Assembly (NCBI GenBank): GCA_035945115.1 | Contig: DASZAN010000221.1 | Coordinates: forward strand, 1-64,000 | Length of the DNA: 64,000 bases | Direction of reading: 5' to 3' | Source of the DNA: DAHUYF01 sp035945115 | GTDB taxonomy: Bacteria; Pseudomonadota; Alphaproteobacteria; ATCC43930; CGMCC-115725 | Shown here: positions 32,501-41,154 of the stretch, one piece after another | Position numbering within the stretch: position 1 is the stretch's first letter | How the letters are laid out: the number at the start of each line of letters is the position of its first letter | Translations under genes and position numbers: made by a program | The notes under the pieces: generated by a model | The model's database searches: none | Told to the model about the DNA's origin: nothing | What the model saw: only the letters and a program-made list of their open reading frames with translations

Positions 32501-33957
32501 CGTCCGAGATCGGCAAGGGCAAGATGCACCTTCCCCGCGATCCCGCCCGCGTCGCCCGCGCCCGCGGCGCTGAGCGTGTTCGCGGCATCGCTAATGGCGA
32601 GCTCGCGGAGCTCGATGCGCGGCGCTGCGCGATCGATCTCCGCCCGGAGGCGCCATTTGATCTGATCACCCAAGCCCCCCGGCAGCGGCGCGCCCTCAAG
32701 CGTCACCGTGCGGAGGCTGCCATTGCCATCGAGGGCGAGCGGCGTCGCCGCCGCGAGTGGATCACCGCGGCTCACAAGATTCAGCACCGCTTCGACGGTT
32801 TTCACGCTGGCGGTGCCAGTACCGAGCCCATCGCTTTGGAGCGAGAGCCGGGCCTCGGTTGCCGCCGGCGGGCCGGCGATGGATAGCATTGCCGTGAGCG
32901 AGCCGCGCATGTCCGTCCCCGCGAGCGGCGACAACGGCGCGAGATCGGGCAGCGTCAGGCGCGCCTCGCCGTTCATCCCGTGGCTTTGCGGGTCGAAGCG
33001 GCCATGCGCGGTGAGAGCAAAGGCCGCCGTGGCGAGCGCCGCCTCGTCGATCGCGATCGTCTTATCGTCGAGGCCGACTGCGAGCGAGAACATGCCCCCT
33101 GCAGCGAGCGGCCGCCATTGCGCCGGCAGTGCGGCCGCGATCTCCACCGCGCCAGTGGCGTTGACACGTCGTCCGCTGTCAGTGAGGCGGAAATCGGCGT
33201 CGATATGGGCGGCATCGCCGGCACGCGCGCGCAGCGCGCCGCGCCAGTCGTCGAGCGGCCCCGCTCCCTCGAGGTTGAGCACGAGCGGCAGCGGCTCGGT
33301 GCTGCCGGTCAGGTCGGCGAGGATGCGTCCAGTCGGTTCGCTTGCCGCCGCGTTGAGCTCAAGCTGCGGCGGCGTGCCTGCGAGCGCCGCATGCAGCCGC
33401 ACCTCGCCCGGTATCCCGTCGATGCGGTGGAGGTCGAGATCGGCGGTGGCGCGGTTGGCGAGGAGCGAGGCGCTCGCCGCAAGCGCGAGACTGACGGGTT
33501 GGCCCACCATCGCCGGGCCGAGCTCGAGCCGATCGACGCGCAATTCGTCGAGCCGAAGCGCAAGCGGCGGGTGAAGAAGGCTCTCGAGATTGGTGCTGCC
33601 GCCGCCCTGGCTCGGGCGCTCGAGACGGACGCGCTCAGCCGCCAAGCGGTTGATGGTGAGCGTACCCTTGAGCAGATCGCCGGGCGCGATCACAAGCGCG
33701 CCGTTCTCGACGAGCGCGCGGGGGCCTTGATCGTCGAGCATCTCGATGCGCGCAATGGTCATGTTGAACGGCACGACGCCGCCAATGTCGGTGATCACCG
33801 CGCGCTCGCCGTTGCTCGACATCGCCTGGCTCAGAGCGCCGGCGAGCCAGCTCTTGCCGGATCCGGTCTGCAGCCCGGAGAAAGCGAGTGCGAGCAGCAG
33901 CAAGACGGCCCGGAGACCGCCGCCGGCGACCTTCAGCGCCGTCCGCACGAAGCTCAT
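29536..33957 (-). CDS. tamB: translocation and assembly module subunit TamB
   Basis: This 1473-residue protein has an N-terminal membrane anchor (RAVLLLLALAFSGLQTG), a very long beta-rich region of repeated short strands forming the lipid-carrying groove, and the C-terminal DUF490 domain (ARGTITFLGGNRIDPEINIEA, then TATQPSIKLSSQPELPQDEILARVLFG and the last strand IGLNWKLDY). TamB bridges inner and outer membranes with TamA and moves phospholipids or helps assemble outer-membrane proteins. ATG at 33957 is chosen; two GTG codons precede it. It starts 19 bases after tamA and is convergent with the kdp operon. Confidence 0.93.
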   Translation of the reverse strand: MSFVRTALKVAGGGLRAVLLLLALAFSGLQTGSGKSWLAGALSQAMSSNGERAVITDIGGVVPFNMTIARIEMLDDQGPRALVENGALVIAPGDLLKGTLTINRLAAERVRLERPSQGGGSTNLESLLHPPLALRLDELRVDRLELGPAMVGQPVSLALAASASLLANRATADLDLHRIDGIPGEVRLHAALAGTPPQLELNAAASEPTGRILADLTGSTEPLPLVLNLEGAGPLDDWRGALRARAGDAAHIDADFRLTDSGRRVNATGAVEIAAALPAQWRPLAAGGMFSLAVGLDDKTIAIDEAALATAAFALTAHGRFDPQSHGMNGEARLTLPDLAPLSPLAGTDMRGSLTAMLSIAGPPAATEARLSLQSDGLGTGTASVKTVEAVLNLVSRGDPLAAATPLALDGNGSLRTVTLEGAPLPGGLGDQIKWRLRAEIDRAAPRIELRELAISDAANTLSAAGAGDAGGIAGKVHLALADLGRFAGAALAGSLALDADVRADRAGAVNGALTGTLQQPPSDTIGARLLGSDTRLAATLARSADGALSATDIAIEGAHLAFSGEARRGVDGAIAARYRLTLPELAALSNAVAGRARISGEASGPIDALSATASIEAEAVKYGGATLYRVEGPVRFRNPKRPIIDLDLAFRGEGVAGKLAAAGELVPGETLRLTQLRLEGPETRLAGDLTVGLKDHGIAGTIAGDAKDLSVWSKLLGQDISGAANLKLALAAPRGQNASLALEGSNLNVAGAAARRLRVSADLTDLFANPAGRASLALDHASMGEASVEELRLQGKSERPGRFAGDVTARGKAVQSFTLATAAAVTLGEERQELRINRLIAKWGADALALHRPLLLSRRGSDLAFVDLDLGFGAGRVSGDGAVKGSGLALHLLVRDLPVASLSAPVGQFDISGTLGAEFTLAGTRQKPEGTLVIDGEQLRFAAARRPDLPPLGLVVAAQWRGERVTLKGRLAGPKNAALGFAGEAPLSMDPARLAVHVPAAGRLSLRLEGEGELANLVDLLPIGEDRLAGLFTIDVSVAGTVGAPVASGKLSVRNGRYEAMATGTTLAGISFDLVGNRDRLVLENFAATDGAQGRLSVNGAVNLAALAFDVSGELQKFRALQSDAASATVSGALKLSGDITALHFAARLRVERADIRVPERLPQSARPIPVTIIDSATGQVIATPEAKTAPAPRLAVALDVVVELPGQVFVRGRGLDSEWRGRIAASGTSAAPVLEGKLEVVRGTYDFVGKTAQIARGTITFLGGNRIDPEINIEARVSSTGVTAIVQITGTATQPSIKLSSQPELPQDEILARVLFGSSIGQLSPAQGLEIAQAAASLATGGDPGVLDRIRQGLGLDRLTLGGPNSNPNSALNGVNAPQTGTPAGIPSAFPTAGIGSVPLPAGAGATSPTGTAVSAGKYVANGVYVGVTQGLGAGSSSVDVQIDVTRHISVDTTTGQDTGTGIGLNWKLDY

Positions 33958-33976
33958 CACCACTTACTCCCAAGAC

Positions 33977-35761
33977 TCAGAACGCCTGACCGATGCTGAC
34001 GTACACCTCGATCGGCTTGTCGCCGGGACGGTGCGTGAAGGGGGTGGCGAGGTCGAGGCGGACGGGGCCGACCACCGTATAGTAGCGCACGCCCATGCCG
34101 GCGCCCCAAAAGAGGCTGGCGCTGTTGGGAAGGCTCGTCGGATAGACGTTGCCGCCTTCGATGAAGGGGGCAATGCCGATGGTGTCGGTGATGCGGTAGC
34201 GGAACTCGGCGCCGAGCTCCAGGCTGGATATCCCACCCACGGGGATCCCGGCATCGTTGATGGGACCGGCGTGCTGATAGGCATAGCCACGCACCGAGCC
34301 GGCGCCGCCGGCATAGAGCCGCTTGTCGGGCGGCAGCGCATCGCGGCTCGCACCGACGATCGAGCCGAGCGCGCCGAAACCCGCGAGCAGGAGGCGGCCG
34401 GTGTCGTCGAGCCGCTGATAATGGCGGAGCTCGATCCGCGACGTGAGGAAATCGAGGCTTGGTCCGGAAATCGAATGATAGGGAACGAGGGTCAACGTCT
34501 GGCGCGAGCCGATGGTCGGATCCAAGAGATCGTCGGTTGTATTATGGCGCAGCACCAAGGGGAGGCCCACGAGCGAATAGTCCTCGCTGCCGATGATCGA
34601 GTGCGAGACGTTCGCATGTTCGAAATCAATTCCCCCGTCCATCGTCAGCGACGGCACGATCGGCCGCTCGATACCGAGGAAGATTTGCTCGCGCCGCGCG
34701 TCATAGGCGTCGGTCTTCTGCTGCAAGAGGGCGGCGTTGGCGAGCCCGTCCTGGTTGCGCTCGATGAAGTCGGGCGTGCGAAAAGCGAGCGCGAGCACGA
34801 GCTGGCGTTCCGCGGCGCCCGCGGTGACGCGCAGATTCTCGCCGCCACCGAAGAGGTTGCGGTGTTCCCAAAATGCTTGCGCGCCGAAGCCAAGATTTGT
34901 GTTGTAGGCAATACCGGCGCCGATCGAGCGCGGCGGCCCTTCGGTGAGGGTCACCGTCATCGCCACCTCACCCTTCTCATCGGGCGCATCGGCGTGGCTG
35001 ATGCGCACGGCGCTGAAGAGCGAGGTCTTCACCAGGTCCTGACGCGTCGTCTCCACCGCGCGCACATCGTAGGGCTCGCCTTCCTTCCAGGCGATGCGGC
35101 GGGCGACGAAATCGCGATCGACGCGCTCCAGACCGGTGAGGTCGAGCGGGCCGAATTTCGCAACTGGGCCGGGCTCGACGGTATAGGCGACGCGCATCGT
35201 GTGCGTAGCGATGTCGATTACCGCCTTGCGATCGGTCACCTTGGCGAAGGGACGCGCCGTGTGGCCGTATTGTTCAAGGATGCGCTGCTCGGCGGCGACG
35301 ACCGGCTGCGAGCGGGCGGGACCGTCGATCTCGAGTCCGAACGCGCCAAGACCGAGCTTCTCGAGGTCCGGCAACGGCCCGCCGTCCGGAGTGCGAAAAT
35401 CGACGCTCGCCAAATGGAAGAGCGGTCCGGGTTCGACCGTCACCTTGACCGTCGCCTTCTCGCCCTCCGCTTCGATCGCGTAGGAGAGCTTCGCCGTCCA
35501 ATATCCGGCCGCCTGCATCACCTCATTCAACCGCGGCAGATCGTCTTCGACGCGCCGGCGCAGCGCCGCATCGCTCGGCGGCGGACGATCCTCGAGCGCC
35601 ACCAACTGCGAGGCGTCCTTGAGCGATTGTGAGAGCGTCTTGTCTTTGAGGTCCTTGAGCTCGATCTCGGTCTCGTAGCGGATCTCGGCGCGCGCCGGCG
35701 TCGCTAGCGTCACCGCCGCTAGAGTGGCAAGCGCGAGATGAAGAAAAACCGACGCGCGCAT
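33977..35761 (-). CDS. tamA: translocation and assembly module subunit TamA
   Basis: This 594-residue Omp85-family protein has a signal peptide (FLHLALATLAAVTLATPARA), three POTRA-type repeats (about 25-260, e.g. KVTVEPGPLFHLASVDFRT and YTVEPGPVAKFGPLDLTGL) and a 16-strand barrel with the conserved loop motif VRGYAYQ and a C-terminal Phe (VYVSIGQAF). It inserts or exposes proteins at the outer membrane with TamB. The start at 35761 places the signal peptide at the N-terminus; a 16-codon longer frame exists. It is followed by tamB and preceded by upp on the same strand. Confidence 0.93.
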   Translation of the reverse strand: MRASVFLHLALATLAAVTLATPARAEIRYETEIELKDLKDKTLSQSLKDASQLVALEDRPPPSDAALRRRVEDDLPRLNEVMQAAGYWTAKLSYAIEAEGEKATVKVTVEPGPLFHLASVDFRTPDGGPLPDLEKLGLGAFGLEIDGPARSQPVVAAEQRILEQYGHTARPFAKVTDRKAVIDIATHTMRVAYTVEPGPVAKFGPLDLTGLERVDRDFVARRIAWKEGEPYDVRAVETTRQDLVKTSLFSAVRISHADAPDEKGEVAMTVTLTEGPPRSIGAGIAYNTNLGFGAQAFWEHRNLFGGGENLRVTAGAAERQLVLALAFRTPDFIERNQDGLANAALLQQKTDAYDARREQIFLGIERPIVPSLTMDGGIDFEHANVSHSIIGSEDYSLVGLPLVLRHNTTDDLLDPTIGSRQTLTLVPYHSISGPSLDFLTSRIELRHYQRLDDTGRLLLAGFGALGSIVGASRDALPPDKRLYAGGAGSVRGYAYQHAGPINDAGIPVGGISSLELGAEFRYRITDTIGIAPFIEGGNVYPTSLPNSASLFWGAGMGVRYYTVVGPVRLDLATPFTHRPGDKPIEVYVSIGQAF

Positions 35762-35814
35762 CGCCAGCCAAACGCCGGAAGCGATCGGCCGTTCCCGCGC
35801 GGCGCGCAAGCCGG

Positions 35815-36465
35815 CTACTTCGTGCCGTAGAGCCGGTCGCCGGCGTCGCCGAGCCCGGGGACGATATAGGCGTTGGCGTCGAGGTGGTCGTCAAGCGCCG
35901 CGGCGAAGACGGGTACCTGCGGGTGCGCCGCGGCGAATGCCGCCATGCCTTCAGGTGCCACGACGAGGGCCATGAAGCGGATGCTCGTATCCTCGACGCC
36001 ATGACGGTTCAGCACGTCGACGGCGTGGATCGCCGAGTATCCCGTCGCCAACATGGGGTCGACGACGATGAAGATGCGGCCTTCGGGCGCCGGCAACTTG
36101 ACGAGATACTGCACCGGGCGCTTGGTGTCGTGATCACGGTAGAGCCCGATATGGCCGGTGCGCGCCGTCGGCACCAACTCGTGCAACCCCTCGGCCATGA
36201 CGATGCCGGCGCGCAGCACGGCGACGATCGCCACCTTCTTGCCGGCGATGACCGGCGCCTCCATCCGGGCAAGCGGCGTTTCGATGTTGGCGGTGGTGAG
36301 CTTGAGCTCGCGCGTGATCTCGTAGCCCATGAGCAGCGCGATCTCGCGAAGCAGCGCGCGGAATGCCATGGTCGGCGTCGTTCGATCCCGCATCAAGGTG
36401 AGCTTGTGCTGAATCAGCGGATGATCGATGACGTGGAGCGAGGGAAAGCGGTGATCGACGGCCAT
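35815..36465 (-). CDS. upp: uracil phosphoribosyltransferase
   Basis: This 216-residue enzyme makes UMP from uracil and PRPP in pyrimidine salvage. The PRPP-binding loop is IFIVVDPMLATGYSAIHAV (near residue 130), and VAVLRAGIVMAEGL, HIGLYRDHDT and IVPGLGDAGDR are family signatures; the uracil-binding end YGT is present. Length matches bacterial Upp. It lies 53 bases upstream of the tamA start on the same strand and may share its transcript. Confidence 0.95.
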   Translation of the reverse strand: MAVDHRFPSLHVIDHPLIQHKLTLMRDRTTPTMAFRALLREIALLMGYEITRELKLTTANIETPLARMEAPVIAGKKVAIVAVLRAGIVMAEGLHELVPTARTGHIGLYRDHDTKRPVQYLVKLPAPEGRIFIVVDPMLATGYSAIHAVDVLNRHGVEDTSIRFMALVVAPEGMAAFAAAHPQVPVFAAALDDHLDANAYIVPGLGDAGDRLYGTK

Positions 36466-36534
36466 GCGCCCAAGCTTGACTCAAAGGTGGGGCGCTGGGA
36501 AGGCAACGCCTTTCAACCCGGTCCGAGCAAGAAT

Positions 36535-36630
36535 CACAGGGAGGCAGTGAGGCAGTGAGGCAGCGAGAGGAAAAAATGGCGCGCTTCGCGCGCCGAGAGG
36601 CTTTTTCTCCCTGTCTCACTGCCTACCTGT
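36535..36630. repeat. dispersed palindromic intergenic repeat, copy 2
   Basis: CACAGGGAGGCAGTGAGGC (with an extra GAGGCAGTGAG repeat) and CTCCCTGTCTCACTGCCTAC form inverted arms around AATGGCGCGCTTCGCGCGCC and a T-rich run. Arms and core match the element between cobS and cobT. It lies between upp and the ABC importer in a 237-base gap that should also hold the promoter of the importer operon. Confidence 0.75.
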
Positions 36631-36702
36631 CATTCTTTCGACGTGCCGTTTGACCGTACCAAGCGCGCCTGCCAAGCTGTGCGCAAAAATCAGGAGGGGG
36701 AC

Positions 36703-37854
36703 ATGAAAAAATTGATCTTGGCGGCTGCTGCACTCACGCTCTTTTCCGGTTCGGCTGGCGCCGCCGACGCGCCCAAAGATCCGCCGATCTTCACCATCGG
36801 CGCCATCCTGGCGATGACGGGGCAGTCGAACTTCATCGGCCAGCAGATGAGTCAGGGCATCAAGCAGGCGGTCGACGAGATCAACGCGAAGGGCGGCGTC
36901 GACGGCATCAAGCTCGAAGCGGCGATCGAGGACCACAAGGGCGGCGGCGGTCAGGATGGCGTCGCGGCAATGAACCGCCTCATCTCGATCCAGCATGTGC
37001 AGGCGGTGCTCACCTCCTTCTCGGCGCCGACCATCGCCATCGCGCCCATTGCCGATCAACAGCACGTGCTGTTGGTGAATGGCGGCGCGGTGAGCGCGAA
37101 GCTCGTGGGCTTGAGCCCTTATCTCTTCAGCAGCCGCTCGCTCGCCACCGATCTGAGCCGCGTCGCCATCGCTCATGCGCGCGAGATCGGCGCCAAGAAG
37201 CTCGGGCAGATGCAGTGGCAGAACGATGTTGGCGACAACATCGTCAAGCTCGCCGACCAGATCTGGCGCGAAGGCGGCGGCTCGATCGTCGCCACCGAAG
37301 CGGTGGCGCAAGGCGCCACCAACATGGACACGCAAATTGCGAAGCTGCGCGCCGCCAATCCCGACGTCATCGCGCTTTGGATGTTCACGCCCGAGACCGG
37401 CCTTGCCCTGAAGCGCATCCGCGATTTCGGCATGAAGCAGCCGATCATCGGCGTCGAATACACCGACAACGACGCCAATATCGCGGGGCCCGCCGCCGAG
37501 AGCTACTATTTCGCCAACGACTATTTCGCGCCCTCGGATGACAATCCCTGGTCGAAGCAGTTCGCCGCCGATTACAAGAAGCGCTACAACGCCGATCCCG
37601 ACATCTACTCGGCGAACTACTACGAAGGCACCTATGTCATCGCCGAATGCATCAAGCGCGCCCGCGCCAAAGGCGGCGACTATTGGAACGGCACGGCGCT
37701 CAGGGACGCGCTTCTCGCCGATCCGAAATTCGCCAGCGTCTATGGCGGGCAGATGCTGTTCCAGCCCAACGGCGTCGCCTTGAAGCGCACCGCGCTCTTC
37801 ACCGTCGAGAACGGCAAGCGCAAATTCGTCAAATTCCTCGAGGCGACGCAGTAG
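36703..37854 (+). CDS. Liv-type ABC transporter substrate-binding protein
   Basis: This 383-residue periplasmic binding protein has a signal peptide (KKLILAAAALTLFSGSAGAA) and a type I fold: FTIGAILAMTGQSNFIGQQM, GGGQDGVAAMNRLI, NGGAVSAKLVGLSPYLF and DPDIYSANYYEGTYV. Such proteins feed LivHMGF importers with branched amino acids, amides, urea or aromatic acids. The ATG at 36703 has AGGAGGGGG upstream. Four importer genes and a cyclase-family gene follow in one direction, so the ligand may be a cyclic amide or ester-type compound, which is inference from the context. Confidence 0.92.
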   Translation: MKKLILAAAALTLFSGSAGAADAPKDPPIFTIGAILAMTGQSNFIGQQMSQGIKQAVDEINAKGGVDGIKLEAAIEDHKGGGGQDGVAAMNRLISIQHVQAVLTSFSAPTIAIAPIADQQHVLLVNGGAVSAKLVGLSPYLFSSRSLATDLSRVAIAHAREIGAKKLGQMQWQNDVGDNIVKLADQIWREGGGSIVATEAVAQGATNMDTQIAKLRAANPDVIALWMFTPETGLALKRIRDFGMKQPIIGVEYTDNDANIAGPAAESYYFANDYFAPSDDNPWSKQFAADYKKRYNADPDIYSANYYEGTYVIAECIKRARAKGGDYWNGTALRDALLADPKFASVYGGQMLFQPNGVALKRTALFTVENGKRKFVKFLEATQ

Positions 37855-37881
37855 TCCGAGCTCTCCGCGCCGCGCCCCGCG

Positions 37882-38751
37882 ATGGACCTCGTCGCGCAGC
37901 TGCTCGTCAACGGTCTCATCAACGGCAGCCACTATGCGCTGCTGGGTCTCGGATTCGGCCTCATCTTCGGGCCGACGCGCGTCACGCATTTCGCCTTCGG
38001 TCCGCTTTACGCGCTCTCGGCCTACGCCGCCTGGGCCGCGGCCGTGCCGCTCGCCTTGCCGCTGCCGCTGGCGGCGCTCGTCGGCGTCATCGCCGGCGCT
38101 GCCGCCGGTGTCGCGGCCTACCGCTTTCTCTATCGCCCCTTCGAGCGACGCGGCAGCTCGAGTCTCGTCATCCTCATCGCCTCGCTCGGTCTCTTCATCG
38201 TGCTCGAGAACGCCATCGGCATCGTCTTCGGCAGCGACACCAAAGTGGTGCCGAGCTTCAACGCCGATGTGATCTTGGTGGGCGATGTCGTCTTCACCTC
38301 GGTGCAGGCGATGCAGGTGCTGGCGCTCGTGGTGCTGGGCTTGGCGTTGGCGCTTTTTCTCAAGAAGAGCGACTACGGCAAGGCCGTCATGGCGATGACA
38401 GACAATGCCGAGATGGCGCGCATCATCGGCATCGACACCGTGAAGGTAGCGACGCTCGCCTTCGCGCTCGGCTCGGCCGTCGCCGCCGTTCCGGCGGTGC
38501 TGCTGCTGCTCAAGGAAGGAGCAACGCCTTATATGGGCTTTGCCGCCGTGTTCATGGGCTTCGTCGCCGTGGTGGTGGGTGGCATCGGCTCGCTGCGCGG
38601 CGCGGTCATCGGCGGTTACGCGCTGGGCCTCGTCGAGAATCTTGGTACGTGGCAGATTCCGACGGAGTGGCAGAGCACGATCGCTTTCATCGTGCTGTTT
38701 CTCGTGCTGCTCTTTCGGCCTCGCGGCTTCTTCGGCCGAGGCGTCGGCTGA
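37882..38751 (+). CDS. branched-chain amino acid-type ABC permease (LivH-like)
   Basis: This 289-residue inner-membrane permease has about eight spans and the LivH signatures QLLVNGLINGSHYALLGLGFGLIFG at the start, MTDNAEMARIIGID (ABC coupling helix) near residue 170 and GGIGSLRGAVIGGYALGLVE near the end. It pairs with the fused permease-ATPase downstream to form the transmembrane channel. Its stop overlaps the next ATG (TGATGG), indicating coupled translation. Confidence 0.93.
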   Translation: MDLVAQLLVNGLINGSHYALLGLGFGLIFGPTRVTHFAFGPLYALSAYAAWAAAVPLALPLPLAALVGVIAGAAAGVAAYRFLYRPFERRGSSSLVILIASLGLFIVLENAIGIVFGSDTKVVPSFNADVILVGDVVFTSVQAMQVLALVVLGLALALFLKKSDYGKAVMAMTDNAEMARIIGIDTVKVATLAFALGSAVAAVPAVLLLLKEGATPYMGFAAVFMGFVAVVVGGIGSLRGAVIGGYALGLVENLGTWQIPTEWQSTIAFIVLFLVLLFRPRGFFGRGVG

Positions 38752-40433
38752 TGGATTATCTCCTGCATATTTTCGTCATGGTATCGCTCTATGTGATCCT
38801 CGCCGTCTCCTTCAATCTGCTGATCGGCTTCGCCGGGCTCTTCGCGCTCTCGGAAGCGGCGTTCTTTGGCGTCGGCTCCTACACCACTGCCATCCTCGCC
38901 ACCAAGCTCGGGCTTGTGTTTCCGCTGCCCCTTCTCGCCGGCGTGGCGTTGACGGCAGCACTCGGGCTGTTGGTCGCTTTGCCGGCGCTGCGCATCAGCG
39001 GCGACCATCTCGTCATCGTCACCTTGGCGTTGCAGATCATCGTCATCGCCGTGATGGTGAATTGGCGCTCGGTGACGGGCGGCACGGACGGGATTTCCGG
39101 CATCCCCAAGATCGCGCTTTGGGGAACACCGCTCGACACGCCCCAGCGTTTCCTGCCCGTGGCGCTCGCGGGTGCCCTCATCTGTCTCGCCATCGGCTGT
39201 CGGCTCGCCGCCTCTCCCTTCGCCCGCGCGCTCCGCGCCATGCGCGAGGACGAGACCGCAGTGCAAGCAGCGGGCAAGAACGTGGTGGCGATGAAGCTTA
39301 CCGTCTTCGCCGTTTCCGCGGCGCTCGCTGCCGTCGCGGGCGGGCTCTACGCGCATTACATCAGCTATGTCAGCGCCGAGACCTTCACGCTCGACGTCAC
39401 CATCTACGTTCTCGCCATGGTGATCCTGGGCGGCACCGGCAACCTCTGGGGCTCGGTGCTCGGCGCGGCGCTTCTGACCGCGTTGCCGGAGCTCCTGAAG
39501 TTCCTGACCTTGCCGCCGGACATCGCCGACAAGAGTCGGCAGATTCTCTACGGCATCGCGCTCATCACAATGCTGCTGCTCCGGCCGCAAGGCCTGCTGG
39601 GCGAGAGCCGAACACGGCGCGGCCGCGTCGTCGCACCGGCGAGCGATGGCGACTTTACCGCCGGCGCACCCGCCGATGCAGCGGTGACCGTGGAAGGGCG
39701 CGGTCTCGCACGCCGCTTCGGCGGCATCGTCGCCGTTGCGAGCCTCGACATCGCGCTGCGCCGCGGCCGCATCATCGGCCTCATCGGCCCCAATGGCGCC
39801 GGCAAGACCACGGCTTTCAACCTGCTCACGGGGTTTCTCCGGCCCAATGCCGGCGAGGTGCGGCTCAAGGGTGCGTCGATCGCCGGATTGAAGCCGCATC
39901 AGATCGTGCGCCGCGGCATGGCGCGCTCGTTTCAGGACCTGAAGCTCTTCGCGCGCATGAGCGTGCTCGACAACGTCATGGTGGCGCTGCCGAAGCAGAA
40001 AGGCGACAACCTGTTTTACGTATATTTGGCACCCTGGCGCGTCGCCGCGGAAGAGCGCGCCAACCATGCGCGGGCGCTCGCCATCCTCGATTTCGTCGGG
40101 CTCCATGAGAAGGCGGGCGAGCTCGCGGAGAATCTCTCCTACGCCGAGGAGAAGCTCCTCGTCATTGCCCGCCTCGTCGCCACCGGCGCCGAGGTGCTGC
40201 TCTTTGACGAGCCGCTCTCCGGCCTCGCGCCCAACACGCTCGAGGCCATCTTCCCGATCATCAAGCGCTTGGCAGCGGCGGGCAAGACCATCTGCATCAT
40301 CGAGCACAATCTCGACGTCATCCGCGGTCTTTGCGATGCCGCGGTTTTCCTCGACGAGGGCCGGAAGCTCGCCGAGGACGCGCCCGAGCGGCTCATCGCC
40401 GATCCCGCGCTCGCCGCGCGGTATTTCGGATGA
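38751..40433 (+). CDS. fused ABC permease-ATPase (LivM-LivG type)
   Basis: This 560-residue chain joins a LivM-like permease (1-285; about nine spans, VVAMKLTVFAVSAALAAVAGG and VILGGTGNLWGSVLGAAL) to a LivG-like ATPase (about 305-560) with Walker A GPNGAGKTT, a Q-loop region ARSFQDLKLF, Walker B VLLFDEPLSG and the H-loop IIEHNLDVI. The signature motif is changed from LSYGEQ to LSYAEEK. One continuous frame without stop shows a true fusion. It is coupled to the LivH-like gene before and the LivF-like gene after. Confidence 0.92.
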   Translation: MDYLLHIFVMVSLYVILAVSFNLLIGFAGLFALSEAAFFGVGSYTTAILATKLGLVFPLPLLAGVALTAALGLLVALPALRISGDHLVIVTLALQIIVIAVMVNWRSVTGGTDGISGIPKIALWGTPLDTPQRFLPVALAGALICLAIGCRLAASPFARALRAMREDETAVQAAGKNVVAMKLTVFAVSAALAAVAGGLYAHYISYVSAETFTLDVTIYVLAMVILGGTGNLWGSVLGAALLTALPELLKFLTLPPDIADKSRQILYGIALITMLLLRPQGLLGESRTRRGRVVAPASDGDFTAGAPADAAVTVEGRGLARRFGGIVAVASLDIALRRGRIIGLIGPNGAGKTTAFNLLTGFLRPNAGEVRLKGASIAGLKPHQIVRRGMARSFQDLKLFARMSVLDNVMVALPKQKGDNLFYVYLAPWRVAAEERANHARALAILDFVGLHEKAGELAENLSYAEEKLLVIARLVATGAEVLLFDEPLSGLAPNTLEAIFPIIKRLAAAGKTICIIEHNLDVIRGLCDAAVFLDEGRKLAEDAPERLIADPALAARYFG

Positions 40434-41140
40434 GCGCCCCCTTGCTCGAAGCGAGCGGAATCGTCGCCGGCTACGGCAAGAAGGAGATCGTTCGCGGCAT
40501 CGATCTGGCCGTCGCCGAGCGCGAGGTGCTGCTGGTGCTCGGGCACAACGGCGCCGGCAAGACCACCTTGATGCGTGCGCTCTTCGGCCTCGTTCCGCCG
40601 CAGGCGGGCCGCGTGCGGTTTTTGGGCCGCGACATCACCGCCCGCGCACCTGCCGAGAACGTTGCGGCGGGACTTGCCTTCATCCCGCAAGGACACGGCA
40701 TCTTCCCGACGCTCAGCGTCGCTGACAATCTCGAGCTCGGCGCCTTCGCGCTCGCCGCACGTGCGAGCCTCGGCGAACGGCTCGACACCGTCTTCGCCCT
40801 CTTCCCAGTGCTCGCGGAACGGCGCGGGCAGCGCGGCGGCACGCTCTCGGGCGGCCAGCAGCAGATGCTCGCCATCGGCATGGCGCTGATGCATGCGCCC
40901 AAAATGATGATCCTCGACGAGCCTTCGATCGGCCTCGCGCCCAATCTCGTCGACCGCGTCATGGCGGCGATCCGCACCATTAACGAACGCTTCGGCACGA
41001 CCATCCTCATGGTTGAGCAGAATGTGCGCTATAGCTTGCCGATCGCCCATCGCGTCGCCGTGCTCAAGACCGGCATCAAGATCTATGACGGCCCGCCCGA
41101 GCCGCTCCACGACCGCGTCGCCTTGATGCAGCTTTTCTGA
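40430..41140 (+). CDS. ABC transporter ATPase (LivF-like)
   Basis: This 236-residue ATPase of Liv-type importers has Walker A GHNGAGKTT (near residue 37), LSGGQQQMLAIGMAL as the signature, Walker B MMILDEPSIGLAPNL and the switch His replaced by MVEQNVR, as usual for LivF. It forms the heterodimer with the LivG half of the fused protein. It starts with a 4-base overlap with that gene. The C-terminal YDGPPEPLHDRVALMQLF is LivF-like. Confidence 0.94.
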   Translation: MSAPLLEASGIVAGYGKKEIVRGIDLAVAEREVLLVLGHNGAGKTTLMRALFGLVPPQAGRVRFLGRDITARAPAENVAAGLAFIPQGHGIFPTLSVADNLELGAFALAARASLGERLDTVFALFPVLAERRGQRGGTLSGGQQQMLAIGMALMHAPKMMILDEPSIGLAPNLVDRVMAAIRTINERFGTTILMVEQNVRYSLPIAHRVAVLKTGIKIYDGPPEPLHDRVALMQLF

Positions 41141-41154
41141 AAGGGAGGATAGAA

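Noticed and set aside
29515..34000. Long open frames on the plus strand opposite tamB and tamA
   Set aside because: They mirror the codon structure of the real genes in high-GC DNA, have Arg/Ala-rich low-complexity products and no family signatures.
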